DNA from: CAMCXE01 sp046347475
GTDB taxonomy: Bacteria; Pseudomonadota; Gammaproteobacteria; Pseudomonadales; Cellvibrionaceae
Reading direction: 5' to 3'
DNA length: 64,000 nt
NCBI GenBank assembly: GCA_046347475.1
Contig: JAXMGD010000001.1
Location: forward strand, 1 to 64,000
Part shown: positions 36,791 to 45,656 of the stretch, one piece after another
Layout: the number at the start of each line of letters is the position of its first letter
How positions within the stretch are numbered: the first letter of the stretch is position 1
Notes under the pieces: model-generated
What the model was told of the DNA's origin: nothing
Database searches by the model: none
The model's input: only the letters and a program-made list of their open reading frames with translations
Made by a program: the position numbers and the translations under genes

Positions 36791-37405
36791 ATGGATCTCA
36801 TTAAGTTTTTTCAATCGGGTGGATTTTTTATGTACCCGATTTTATTGGTCATGACCCTCGGCATCGCCATCGCCGTTGAGCGGTTTATTTATTTGTCGAT
36901 GACCCAGCGCGCCACCGAAGCCCTCTGGAAGCGTTTATTACCCATGTTAAAAGCCCGCGATGTGGAGCGCGCTCACCAAGCGGTGGAAAATCAAAAAACG
37001 CCACTGGCCCGCGTATTTAATTACGGTTTTGCGCGCTTATTAAATAGAGCCAGCCGCGAAACAGTAGAAGCAGCAATGGAAGAGGGCGTGATGGAAGTAA
37101 CCCCATTAATGCAAGAGCGCACCCACTATTTAGCCACCCTTGCCAATATAGCCACCCTTTTAGGCCTGCTCGGCACAATTATCGGTTTGATCGACGCCTT
37201 TACCGCTGTATCCACTGCAGACCCAGCACAAAAAGCCGAATTATTATCCGCCAGTATCGCCGTAGCCATGAACACCACCGCCTTTGGCTTGGTGGCGGCA
37301 ATTCCGCTGTTATTACTGCACTCCTTTTTAGCGACTAAAACAGCCAAATTAATTGATAACGTTGAAATGGCCACGGTTAAATGCCTTAACCTCACCATGG
37401 AATAA
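36791..37405 (+). CDS. MotA/TolQ/ExbB family proton channel protein
   Basis: This 204-residue protein has three membrane helices: FFMYPILLVMTLGIAIAVER, TLANIATLLGLLGTIIGLIDAF and TTAFGLVAAIPLLLLHSFLA. This is the ExbB/TolQ/AglR topology. It builds the proton channel that powers a partner across the periplasm. It is first in a four-gene operon with two ExbD proteins and a TonB-like protein, spaced by 5 bases and two overlaps. The operon resembles both Tol-Pal-like systems and the AglRQS motor of Myxococcus. Confidence 0.92.
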   Translation: MDLIKFFQSGGFFMYPILLVMTLGIAIAVERFIYLSMTQRATEALWKRLLPMLKARDVERAHQAVENQKTPLARVFNYGFARLLNRASRETVEAAMEEGVMEVTPLMQERTHYLATLANIATLLGLLGTIIGLIDAFTAVSTADPAQKAELLSASIAVAMNTTAFGLVAAIPLLLLHSFLATKTAKLIDNVEMATVKCLNLTME

Positions 37406-37410
37406 ACAGG

Positions 37411-38010
37411 ATGTTAAAGTTTTCCCGCAAAAATCGCTTGGAGCAAGTGGCGGAAATCGACGTAACCACCTTTATGAATTTGATGGTTATTTTGGTGCCG
37501 TTTTTATTGGTTACAGCGGTATTCTCCCGCATGACGGTATTGCAATTACAACTGCCCAGCAAAAATGCCGAAAGTGGCGCTGCCGCCCCGGTGGATATTC
37601 AACTGCAATTAGAATTAACGCCGCAAGCGTGGATTTTGCGCTCGAACGATACCGACGAAATTACCCGTTTAAATGCGCCGCAAAATGTGAGTGAGTGGCG
37701 CCGCTTTGAAGAAGCCTTAGTGGAAATTAAAAGCCGCTTCCCCACAGAAAAAGCTATCACCTTATTTTTTGACCGCCAGGTACCTTACAAAAGCATGTTG
37801 GAAGTGATGGACCATGTGCGGCAGACGCAAATTGTTACCGGCACCCAGGCTCAGTGGGTGGAGTTGTTCCCCGAGATAGCCCTGGGCCGCCATGAGCCAG
37901 CCGAACAAACCGCCGCACCGGCGGAGCAGCCATCTGCAGAACAGGCACCTGCAGATCAGCCACCTGCAAATCAGCCAGCTGCGCCCGCCGCCGGGGAGGC
38001 CCAACCATGA
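37411..38010 (+). CDS. ExbD/TolR-like protein 1
   Basis: This 199-residue protein has a single N-terminal membrane helix (IDVTTFMNLMVILVPFLLV) with the conserved Asp at its start, followed by a periplasmic ExbD fold (RQVPYKSMLEVMDHVRQ). The C-terminus has a Pro/Ala/Gln-rich tail (PAEQTAAPAEQPSAEQ). It forms the proton-conducting stator with the ExbB-type protein. The stop overlaps the next ATG by 4 bases. Confidence 0.9.
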   Translation: MLKFSRKNRLEQVAEIDVTTFMNLMVILVPFLLVTAVFSRMTVLQLQLPSKNAESGAAAPVDIQLQLELTPQAWILRSNDTDEITRLNAPQNVSEWRRFEEALVEIKSRFPTEKAITLFFDRQVPYKSMLEVMDHVRQTQIVTGTQAQWVELFPEIALGRHEPAEQTAAPAEQPSAEQAPADQPPANQPAAPAAGEAQP

Positions 38011-38501
38011 GCCAATCCCGTCGCGCCCGCCGCATGGAGCGGCACCACCAACTGGCCAAAGGGCCGGGCCTAAACTTGGTTTCATTGATGGATATTTTCA
38101 CCATTCTGGTGTTTTTCCTGTTGGTGAACTCCGCAGGCCCCCAGAACCTGCCGAGCCTTAAAGACCTGCGCATGCCCTCGGTGGTAAGCCTCAACCCCCC
38201 GGCGGAAACCCTGGTGCTCGCCGTCACCAAAGAGCGGGTGCTGTTGCAAGGAGAGCCCCTGGGCAACTGGCACCAATGGCAGGCAGACGGCCCCGCGCTT
38301 TTGCAAGCGCTGGAGCAAGCCCTGCAGCAAAATGCTAGTAAAATCGCCGCCCCCGAGCAGGGCCGCGCCATTACCCTGATGGCCGATGAAACTGTGCCCT
38401 ATGAGGTAATTGAAAAACTCATCGACCTCTGTAAAGAACAGGATTACCGCCAAATTGCTTTCGCGGCCAACCTCAAAGCCGCCCCGCAAGGACAACCCTA
38501 A
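38007..38501 (+). CDS. ExbD/TolR-like protein 2
   Basis: This 164-residue second ExbD-type protein has a basic N-terminus (SQSRRARRMERHHQL), one membrane helix (LVSLMDIFTILVFFLLVNSA) with the conserved Asp, and a periplasmic domain ending in DETVPYEVIEKLIDLCKEQ. Two different ExbD proteins next to one ExbB match the AglQ/AglS pair of the Myxococcus gliding motor and similar gammaproteobacterial clusters. The following ATG overlaps the stop (TAATG). Confidence 0.9.
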   Translation: MSQSRRARRMERHHQLAKGPGLNLVSLMDIFTILVFFLLVNSAGPQNLPSLKDLRMPSVVSLNPPAETLVLAVTKERVLLQGEPLGNWHQWQADGPALLQALEQALQQNASKIAAPEQGRAITLMADETVPYEVIEKLIDLCKEQDYRQIAFAANLKAAPQGQP

Positions 38502-39499
38502 TGGCCCAAGCCGCGACCCTCGCACTGCACCGCTATGGGCTGGATTGGCAGCCCAACAACAGCAACGACCGCAACTTTTACCTGATCGCGGGCCTGAGTT
38601 TAGGCCTGGCCCTAGTGCTGGCCCTAGTCATCGCCAATACCCAGGTGCCGCCTAAACCGGTGCAAACCCAGGCGCCGGTGGCGCCGCGCATCGTCAATTA
38701 CATGGCCAACCGGCCCAAACCGGTGATTGATATTCCGCCGCCCAAGCCTAAGCCCGCCCCCATTGTGGCGCCCGCCAAGCCCAAGCTCCGCACCGAGCCT
38801 GTGCCCGCTCCCGTGCAGCCGCAGCCCGTACAACCGGTGGAGAGCGCCCCCAATACCAGCCTAGGTCGCAACCGCCCAGCCGCCACCACCAACGACCCCA
38901 ACAAAGCCTCCGCCCGCGCCAAGGCGCAAAGCACGGGCCTCTTGGCCCTTGGCAACCAAGTGGCCAGCGTGCTCGATACCGCCCCCAGCACCCAAGCCCT
39001 GGCCCAAACCGCCAGTACCCAAACCGCCCAAGCTGCCGCCGTGAGTAACGCTACCGATCACCTGGGCACCAACCGCAAACTCAGCCTAGACGCCAACGCC
39101 ACAGCCCCTGCCAGCAGCACCCGCGCCCTAGACCAACAAGCGGTGCAGGCCTCCGCCCAGCAGCTCAAACAATCCCTCAACAGCGCCGCCGCAGGCCCCG
39201 CCACCTCCGGCACTGGCCGCAGCGATAAAGACATAGCCGGAGTATTCGCCCAAAACCAACCCGGCCTTAACAGCCTCTTCGAGCGCGCCCGCCGGCAGAT
39301 ACCGGGCCTGGCCGGTAAATTAGTGTTGGAGCTGAACATAGCCGCCGACGGCAGCGTAAGCGCCGTGAAAGTACTCGCCAGCGAACTGAACAACCCAGAG
39401 CTGGAAGGCAAAATTATTAGCCGCGTGAAATTATTTAAATTCGCGGCGGGTAAGGCGCAAAGCGGGGTGAAATATGCGATGGAGTTTGTGCCGGGTTAA
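38501..39499 (+). CDS. AgmX/GltJ-like TonB-type energy transducer
   Basis: This 332-residue protein has a cytoplasmic start, one membrane helix (residues ~28-48, LIAGLSLGLALVLALVIANT), a long Pro/Ala/Gln-rich periplasmic spacer (about 55-240), and a C-terminal beta-rich domain (LAGKLVLELNIAADGSVSAV) of the AgmX/PglI C-terminal type. The last gene of the operon, it probably carries the energy of the ExbB-ExbD motor across the periplasm. The gene body is richer in G+C than its neighbours, mainly because of Pro/Ala codons. Confidence 0.87.
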   Translation: MAQAATLALHRYGLDWQPNNSNDRNFYLIAGLSLGLALVLALVIANTQVPPKPVQTQAPVAPRIVNYMANRPKPVIDIPPPKPKPAPIVAPAKPKLRTEPVPAPVQPQPVQPVESAPNTSLGRNRPAATTNDPNKASARAKAQSTGLLALGNQVASVLDTAPSTQALAQTASTQTAQAAAVSNATDHLGTNRKLSLDANATAPASSTRALDQQAVQASAQQLKQSLNSAAAGPATSGTGRSDKDIAGVFAQNQPGLNSLFERARRQIPGLAGKLVLELNIAADGSVSAVKVLASELNNPELEGKIISRVKLFKFAAGKAQSGVKYAMEFVPG

Positions 39500-39968
39500 G
39501 GCCAATGGTGAGCCGTCGCATTCCCGTTCGTGGTGAGCCTGTCGAACCACCCTTCGACGACCACAGGGTAAACGCCATGTCATTAAGTAAAATATTAGTT
39601 GCATAAAAAATTGCCGTAGGGGCGCCCCTTGTGGGCGCCCAAACCAGTGCGGAAATTAAGATTGAAGGCGGGCCACAATTACGGCTTCCCTAATTTCAGC
39701 GACATTCCGGCTGAACAGAACCCAAAATATAACGATTTTTTACACATTTTCGAGGCGCTGGCGGCCCGCAAATTCCCCCGGCAGTTGTTTATTGAGCGGT
39801 GATGCGCTCAGCAATTGCCGCGCAAACACCTTAATTTCCAGCTTTATACGCGGCAGATTTTGCCTCACCATTTCGAAAATACGTGTCCGCCCTGGCCGAC
39901 ACTGCGTGGCATTTCACAATCTAAATAATGTTCCTTTTTCCACTCAAAACTATTGGTAGATTAGGTTG
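39500..39968. repeat. Gene-free region with REP-like hairpins
   Basis: No gene is seen. GTGGT/ACCAC (39530-39550) lies within the widespread repeat type GTTCGTGGTGAGCCTGTCG. At 39616-39640 is GTAG followed by an 8-bp stem GGGCGCCC/GGGCGCCC with a 5-base loop, the typical layout of a REP sequence. The rest is A+T-rich and precedes the Sel1-repeat gene. Confidence 0.6.
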
Positions 39969-40967
39969 ATGCAAAATATATTTGAAGCTTGCCCTTGGAA
40001 AACACTGTTTATTATTTTGCTTGTGATCTGTTTTCCTGCAGCAGCGGAAATTCCCAAAGAAATTCTGACCAAGGCAGACGCTGGGGATGCCGCAGCCCAA
40101 TATGAGGTAGGTTTTTATTACCTTACGGATATCAATGCAAAGGATCAGGCTAAGGCAAAATCCTGGCTGGAAAAATCGGCCAAGCAAAAATACGCCCCCT
40201 CCCTTTATGAGCTAGGTTATTTGACTACCTTCTATAAAGACGAATATTCAATAGAACAAGGATTTGCCATGATGAATATGGCTGCAGAAATGGGTTATGC
40301 GAAGGCTCAGAATTATATGGGTACCATTCGCGGCATGCGTGGCGAACATGCCGAAGCGGTAGAATTATTTGAAAAAGCAGCCAAGCAAGAATACGCAGAA
40401 TCAATGGTGTATTTGGCTGATTATTATGAAAATGGCCAGGTAGTAGCCAAAAACCCAGACAAAGCGATGGAATTAATTAATCGCGCCATTGCGCAGGGTA
40501 ACTATGCCGCGAAGAACTGGTTGGGTAAAAAGTACGCCGAGGGCCGTGGTGTTAAAAAAGACCCTAAAAAAGCCTTCCAACTCTACTCAGAGACAGCCGC
40601 AGCGAACAATCCTGAAGGGCAACATCTGCTGGCATATTCGTATAGAAATGGCTTAGGCACCAAGAAAAATTACCCTGAATCGGTGCGCTACGCCCGGCTT
40701 GCCATTGGGCAGTACAACATAGAAGCCGCCGGTGATTTGGGCTCCAACTATCTAACCGGTAGTGGCGTGTCCAAAAATACTGTGCTTGGTTTAGCGTTAA
40801 TACAACATTGTGGAAAATTGTGCCGATCAGAAATGCTAACTCAGCTGTTAATCGTATCGAAGCAAATTTCAGAATCTCAGGTATTGGAGGCAGAGCGGCT
40901 TAGTGAGCGGATGCATCGAGAAACCAATATTCTCGCGATAGTTGATGAGGTTGCGCGAGCTAAATGA
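39969..40967 (+). CDS. Secreted Sel1-repeat protein
   Basis: This 332-residue protein has a signal peptide (LFIILLVICFPAAAE). Six or more Sel1-like repeats follow, seen as DAAAQYEVGFYYLT, YAPSLYELGYLT, YAKAQNYMGTI, YAESMVYLADYYENG, YAAKNWLGKKYAEG and PEGQHLLAYSYRNGLG. Sel1 repeats are helical pairs that bind protein partners. Periplasmic Sel1 proteins are known as immunity proteins to some T6SS lipase effectors; here two unrecognised genes follow with tight spacing. The stop overlaps an ATG (ATGA), and the start has only a weak Shine-Dalgarno. Confidence 0.85.
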   Translation: MQNIFEACPWKTLFIILLVICFPAAAEIPKEILTKADAGDAAAQYEVGFYYLTDINAKDQAKAKSWLEKSAKQKYAPSLYELGYLTTFYKDEYSIEQGFAMMNMAAEMGYAKAQNYMGTIRGMRGEHAEAVELFEKAAKQEYAESMVYLADYYENGQVVAKNPDKAMELINRAIAQGNYAAKNWLGKKYAEGRGVKKDPKKAFQLYSETAAANNPEGQHLLAYSYRNGLGTKKNYPESVRYARLAIGQYNIEAAGDLGSNYLTGSGVSKNTVLGLALIQHCGKLCRSEMLTQLLIVSKQISESQVLEAERLSERMHRETNILAIVDEVARAK

Positions 40968-41118
40968 AGATATTCAATATTCGGTTCTTCGTATTTCTAA
41001 GCAACGCTCACCGATTGCCGCCACTTCTCTATGCGCCCAGCCCGGCGGCAGCATTGTTATTCTGATAGGTGCCCCTTATACTAAAACCGCTGTCAAAATT
41101 ACCCCTCAAGGAGATGTT

Positions 41119-42288
41119 ATGTCTATTGCCCCCTCTCATATAGCGGATATCAACGGCTATATATATTTCTCCCCCAAAACCACTGGCCAAGTCGGCAAAG
41201 CCATTAAAATCCACACTCAGTTGCTGTTGGATTTTATGCTGTCCGTTGATCTTAAAACTGCAGCGGGCCAGGCAGTTGTAAACGATATAGAAAGCTTGCG
41301 CGCACTGGCCAACACCTCTGTGGTGAATATACCTCCTCCTATGGGCGGCCGCCGCGACAGCCCACCGCACACCGCACAAATGAGCAAAGTGCATAAAAAA
41401 GTAAACGCCCTTGCCCAACATGTTGATCTAAAACGCGAACGTCCATTTATAACCAACAATGTGCGGGTTTTTTATTACATTAATCAGAAAGAAGGCGATC
41501 AGCATCCCACGGTTTATATTAATGAGCTGCAAATTCGTGCAAGGGAATTTGCTCCAGGTGGCTTTTATGAAGAACAAAAAGACTATTATTCAAGGGCCGA
41601 AATAAAGAAAATTGAACCGCAGACCCTTCAAGATAAAACGATTTATCTTAACGCCGCCATTGGCGGCGTTAAAAAAGCCTACGATCAGGCCAAGCACATA
41701 ACAAAAGCCAAAAAGCCAATTCTATTTTTTGTTGATGAAGAATCGAGTGAATGCCTAGCTACATATCACGCTCGCAAGCTTAACGATTCAGCAAAAAAAC
41801 TGGTGGACAAACTCGCTCAAACTATACAGAAAAGCGCAACCCATAAGGCCCAGTGGTACATTGATGGTGAAGGCGCCATTGTATTAACCCATGCCCTAGA
41901 GAAGGTGGGCGCTCAATTAGCCTCCCACAAGGTTACGCTTGTAAACCCCAAGGGAAACATCCCCAAACTCGTCCAAATGTTAGAAGCTAAAAAGGTAGAA
42001 TTAATAGGCAATTTTATGCAGTTAGATGGCAGCTTGCCCTCTTACCCTGGCGCCATAGTGTCGCTTGCCAGCCATGGCAATCAACTCCTCGATAAAATCA
42101 GAGCCCTACCGCCAAGCAGTTCGGCTAAAGCACATAATGCGTTGCATCACTATATGCGCAGCGGCATGGTGGATTATTTGGGGCAAATTGTGGCCAAGCC
42201 GGAATTACAAAAGGTAAATAACCTGCCCAGCCAAGCAAGACAAAGTAAACAAACCTTTCTAGAAATTTGCCAGCGCGGCAGAGTGTAA
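41119..42288 (+). CDS. Unrecognised 389-residue protein, Sel1-linked
   Basis: The start at 41119 is chosen because AAGGAG (41108-41113) lies 5 bases before the ATG. The same frame is open back to 40945, which would add 58 less convincing residues. The protein is soluble, with no clear signal peptide. The N-terminal ~55 residues are followed by a Pro/Gly-rich stretch (NIPPPMGGRRDSPPHT), and the C-terminal half contains alpha/beta segments such as KKPILFFVDEESSECLATYH and KVTLVNPKGNIPKLVQMLEA. No family is recognised. It lies between a Sel1-repeat protein and a 238-residue protein, like an effector-immunity cassette. Confidence 0.72.
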   Translation: MSIAPSHIADINGYIYFSPKTTGQVGKAIKIHTQLLLDFMLSVDLKTAAGQAVVNDIESLRALANTSVVNIPPPMGGRRDSPPHTAQMSKVHKKVNALAQHVDLKRERPFITNNVRVFYYINQKEGDQHPTVYINELQIRAREFAPGGFYEEQKDYYSRAEIKKIEPQTLQDKTIYLNAAIGGVKKAYDQAKHITKAKKPILFFVDEESSECLATYHARKLNDSAKKLVDKLAQTIQKSATHKAQWYIDGEGAIVLTHALEKVGAQLASHKVTLVNPKGNIPKLVQMLEAKKVELIGNFMQLDGSLPSYPGAIVSLASHGNQLLDKIRALPPSSSAKAHNALHHYMRSGMVDYLGQIVAKPELQKVNNLPSQARQSKQTFLEICQRGRV

Positions 42289-42295
42289 AGATCCC

Positions 42296-43012
42296 ATGAA
42301 TTATTTACCCGGCACAGAAGGCCCACTAATTCACGAGGGCGATATTGTAAGTTTTAAATTCAAACGCAGTGAGCTAACATTGAGGCTGCCCAGAATACCC
42401 TACGAACGGGATCTGTTAGACAGGGTCTGCCAACAAGGTGATTGGTCCAAAGAGGATCCTCGAAATTGGGAAGACATCGATGTTGGTTTCGATCGCGAGC
42501 TGGTTAACCAGTCATGGAAATACAAACACATAGCCAATCGTGAATTTGTAGCGTCGTGTGATTTAAGCATGAACGTATTTACACTAAACGATATTAATGA
42601 GCGCAATCCAGAACCACTCAACTCGGCTCGTTTTAGGCAATACTCTATTGATTTGATTAATAGCAATTATGACCCAGATGCGCCTCGTCTAGAGGACTCA
42701 CCTCAACCGTCAAATGACTTTTATATGGAAGTAATTGAAAGCCTGACCAAAAGAGGCATTCGATTTTTATCTGCGGGGGATGAATATAAAATTAAACACC
42801 CCAAGATCACAGCAATATTAGCGTTAGATAGGAACATGCTGTTAAGCATAGGTTTTGAAGTCTTCCCCTATAACTACACCGACAGCATTAATCCCTTTAG
42901 CGATGAACAAATAAGAACATTCAAGATGGATTTGTTTGAGGAAATAATGAGCCACCTGGTTATAAAATTCGACACAGAGTTACAAGCGGAAATCGCCCTG
43001 CAGAACTCGTAG
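42296..43012 (+). CDS. Unrecognised 238-residue protein, candidate immunity protein
   Basis: This acidic soluble protein without a signal peptide lies 7 bases after the preceding stop, so it is cotranscribed. It begins with a beta-rich part (EGPLIHEGDIVSFKFKRSEL) and ends in helices (DEQIRTFKMDLFEEIMSHLV). No family is recognised. Its location directly after a large orphan protein fits an immunity or partner role, but this is context only. Confidence 0.7.
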   Translation: MNYLPGTEGPLIHEGDIVSFKFKRSELTLRLPRIPYERDLLDRVCQQGDWSKEDPRNWEDIDVGFDRELVNQSWKYKHIANREFVASCDLSMNVFTLNDINERNPEPLNSARFRQYSIDLINSNYDPDAPRLEDSPQPSNDFYMEVIESLTKRGIRFLSAGDEYKIKHPKITAILALDRNMLLSIGFEVFPYNYTDSINPFSDEQIRTFKMDLFEEIMSHLVIKFDTELQAEIALQNS

Positions 43013-43065
43013 GCCTAAATTGCCCACTGCCTTATTTGGTTCTGTACACCCGTGCGAGAACCGGC

Positions 43066-43102
43066 AAAGGCCTGCGGGCGCAGCCCTTTGCGGGGCCTTT
43101 TT
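43066..43102 (+). terminator. Probable Rho-independent terminator
   Basis: AAAGGCC (43066-43072) pairs with GGCCTTT (43094-43100), with further pairing inside (GCGGGC and GCAAAG-like segments), and is followed by T residues. It is 54 bases after the stop of the 238-residue gene and would end the Sel1 operon. Confidence 0.55.
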
Positions 43103-43419
43103 GCGAAGGCATTTGACCAGGCCCAACCTAAGCGGCATAGGTAATCGCAGCTAAACCCTTACCCGCCGCCTCCCTATAAAATGCCAGCAACTTTTCAAAT
43201 TGCTTGATTAGGTCCTCCGCATCAACTTGGTATACCGCTAGGTGGTAAGTGGCCCGGTCCCCAATAGTGCGCAGGCCTTCTAACAGCTGCTGGGGCGCCG
43301 TGATTAAGTTAAGAGTTTTGGTTCCTCGACACCAAATCCGCGCCCAGCCTCCCTCTTGAGAAAGGGCGAGGGGCAATCCTTCAATCAAAAAATTCCATTA
43401 TTTTTAAGGCTATTTTGCT

Positions 43420-43442
43420 CCCTCCCCTTCTCAAGGGGAGGG
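43420..43442. repeat. C-rich hairpin repeat, copy 1
   Basis: CCCTCCCCTT pairs with AAGGGGAGGG around a 3-base loop, followed by TTGGGGTGGGG. A second copy in the opposite orientation is at 55788-55810. These widespread intergenic hairpins are REP-like. Confidence 0.75.
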
Positions 43443-43501
43443 TTGGGGTGGGGTTTCTAGATGGGGGAAACACCCTAGAATATTGGTGCGAACACCTTAA
43501 C

Positions 43502-43650
43502 TTAATAACATTGCTGTGGGATCCGCTGGGTAAATTTAACCGCATGGGCTTTTACATCCTCCGCTTTTACCAAGTTGCAGCCGTTAAATAAAGCGCTCTC
43601 AACAAAATCCCCCACCTCAATACTGGCCCACCCAAAATATTTCGTGCTGC
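43502..43650 (-). pseudogene. Possible C-terminal gene remnant downstream of the LRR gene
   Basis: On the minus strand an open stretch without a start codon reads ISSTKYFGWASIEVGDFVES, then LFNGCNLVKAEDVKAHAVKF, then TQRIPQQCY and a stop. It looks protein-like and follows the LRR stop by a few bases in another frame. It may be a fragment of a lost neighbour or of an extended LRR gene. Confidence 0.3.
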
Positions 43651-43656
43651 TAATTA

Positions 43657-45504
43657 TTAATGAACTAGGCGCTCAGCAAACCATTTTTGAATGGCCACAA
43701 TACTTCGCTCGCAAACCTCAAGCGGTGGTCTAATTAAAGGATTTTCGTCTAAGTTGATAAAGCAGTGCGGTAGGTTAAGAATGGTGCTGGGCAGTTCTTG
43801 CAGTTGGTTATTGTCCAGTTCAAGGCGGCGAATGCCTGTGAACATTGGGAAAAAATCATCGGCTAAATGTTTAATTAGGTTGTGCGATAAATCTAATTCT
43901 TCCAGCGCAAAAAGTGCGTTCTGACTTGAGTGCAGCATGGCAATACAATTACCGCGTAAATTTAAACGCCGAATATGTATGCCCATATTATTAAAATTCC
44001 AGCAGCCGATTTGGTTGTGACTGACATTTAAGCTAGTCAAGGTTTCACAGGCTAATAACCAGTCGGGTAGATGTTCAAGACGGTTGTGGCTTAGATTAAA
44101 CCGTACCAATTGTGGATTGCTCGGTAATTGATCTGGCAGTGCCAGTAATTCATTATTGCTCAGGTCTAACTCTGTTAAATGCGGCAGCGCAAAAATGCTA
44201 TGGGGTATAGCGGTAAGTGTGTTGTGGCTTAGATTAATGATCTGCGCACAGCGTAATGTACCTATGTAAGCTGGAAGGCTTGTAAGACTGAGGCCGGATA
44301 GATCTATATCGCTAGCACTTAATAAATCGAAATTGTCTGCGGGGTTAATGGTCTTTAGAAAAAGACACGTGTCTTCGAGTGTTTCGGGCAGGCCTGCAAA
44401 TGGGTTGCCGCGCAATTTTAGCGCGCATTTGACAGCAAGGCCGCGCAGAGTTGGACAGAAAACGCTGAACCCGTTATTGCGTAAATCCAGCGTTTCAAGC
44501 TCTGCGCTTGATAGGGCTGTGGGAACCAACTGCAATTGATTATCCGCTAAATTAACGCTAATAATGCCGCAAGGCAGCTTAAATTCAGCCCCGCTGCAGC
44601 CAATTAAATTGCCGTTAATATTGAGCGTGCGTAGGTTTGACAGTGCAGAAAAGTCAGTATCTAACTGGGAAAGCGTATTGTTGCTAAGGTCTAAATGCAC
44701 AAGGCCTTTAATATGGGTTATGCCGTTTGGGATCTGGTCAAATTTATTGTGCGCAAGGACTAAGCGCTCAAGCTCGGGGCGCTCTGTGAGCCAGTCGGGC
44801 AATTGGCTTAATTGATTGCGTGATAGATCAATGCCTTTTATAGACTTTAAACAGCGCAGCTCATCCGGTACATGCTGTAGGTTCTGGTTGGATAAATTAA
44901 TATAGGCAAATCCATCAAAATCGATCCAGGTGTTTTGTATCAGCTGCAGTGGATCTTGCTTCGGGTTTGTCAGTGCGAGCAATTTTGCCAAGGCGGGCGC
45001 GCAGGTTACTGGGTTCTCTATAGCGTTTAGGTAGCGGATATTGGGTAGTTCAAAAATAAAATCGGGGATTTTTTCAATTTGATTGCCATAGAGGCATAAT
45101 GATTCTAGTTGCCTAAGTTCCGAAAGCTCAACGGGCAGGGAGGTTAACCGATTGCCGAAAAAATCAAGTTTTTTTAGCTTGTGTAAGCGCGATATGGCAC
45201 TGGGAATTTGGCTGATAGTGTTTTCCCTAAGTATGAGGGTTTCTAGGTTGGTCAGCTCAAATATCTCTTGCGGGATCTCGTCTAGGGCGTTATTGGATAG
45301 GTCTAAATAATTAAGTTCGGTCAGCTGTGTTATGGCAGCGGGAAATTCTTCGAGGCAATTGTTCTTAATTTCAAGCTTCTTAAGCTGGGGATTATTTTTA
45401 AGCAGTGTGATTAGGTCTGCTAATTTTGTATCATAAAAGTACAACCCACTATCAGGCAAGTCGTCCCCGTGGGAGTGAAAATAATAACCGAGTTCTTCTG
45501 ACAT
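43657..45504 (-). CDS. Leucine-rich repeat protein, 615 residues
   Basis: This protein is made almost entirely of about 20 leucine-rich repeats of the LxxLxLxxNxLxxLPxxI type, for example LNYLDLSNNALDEIPQEIF and LRRLELDNNQLQELP. A short start contains YYFHSHGDDLPDSG, and a short helical tail (ERSIVAIQKWFAERLVH) ends it. No signal peptide, membrane helix or attached enzyme domain is seen. Repeats of this type bind proteins. Bacterial examples include host-directed effectors and immunity-like proteins, but no partner can be named here. Confidence 0.88.
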   Translation of the reverse strand: MSEELGYYFHSHGDDLPDSGLYFYDTKLADLITLLKNNPQLKKLEIKNNCLEEFPAAITQLTELNYLDLSNNALDEIPQEIFELTNLETLILRENTISQIPSAISRLHKLKKLDFFGNRLTSLPVELSELRQLESLCLYGNQIEKIPDFIFELPNIRYLNAIENPVTCAPALAKLLALTNPKQDPLQLIQNTWIDFDGFAYINLSNQNLQHVPDELRCLKSIKGIDLSRNQLSQLPDWLTERPELERLVLAHNKFDQIPNGITHIKGLVHLDLSNNTLSQLDTDFSALSNLRTLNINGNLIGCSGAEFKLPCGIISVNLADNQLQLVPTALSSAELETLDLRNNGFSVFCPTLRGLAVKCALKLRGNPFAGLPETLEDTCLFLKTINPADNFDLLSASDIDLSGLSLTSLPAYIGTLRCAQIINLSHNTLTAIPHSIFALPHLTELDLSNNELLALPDQLPSNPQLVRFNLSHNRLEHLPDWLLACETLTSLNVSHNQIGCWNFNNMGIHIRRLNLRGNCIAMLHSSQNALFALEELDLSHNLIKHLADDFFPMFTGIRRLELDNNQLQELPSTILNLPHCFINLDENPLIRPPLEVCERSIVAIQKWFAERLVH

Positions 45505-45656
45505 ATTGGCTCCTTGTTTGAGGTTGGCGATAAACGGAACATGAGTTATAGGGTGAATGAAATTGTATGGTTTTAAGTTGATGTTAGGCGTTATAAATGC
45601 GGCCTATTTGGGGTAAGTTGAGGGTGCAATTGAGCGTCTTCCAATTCGAGTCAAGC

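Larger units (their letters stand above)
43013..43656. other. Gene-poor region with terminator, repeat and gene remnants
   Basis: A terminator-like hairpin is at 43066-43102. On the minus strand 43128-43388 can be read as 86 codons without an ATG (ending LLAFYREAAGKGLAAITYAA). A short remnant lies at 43502-43650 (ending in KFTQRIPQQCY). The C-rich hairpin at 43420-43442 separates the two. Both may be leftovers of displaced genes. Confidence 0.45.

Noticed and set aside
43128..43388. 86-codon minus-strand frame
   Set aside because: It has no ATG, lacks a Shine-Dalgarno and runs close to the C-rich hairpin; at best a remnant, not listed as a gene.
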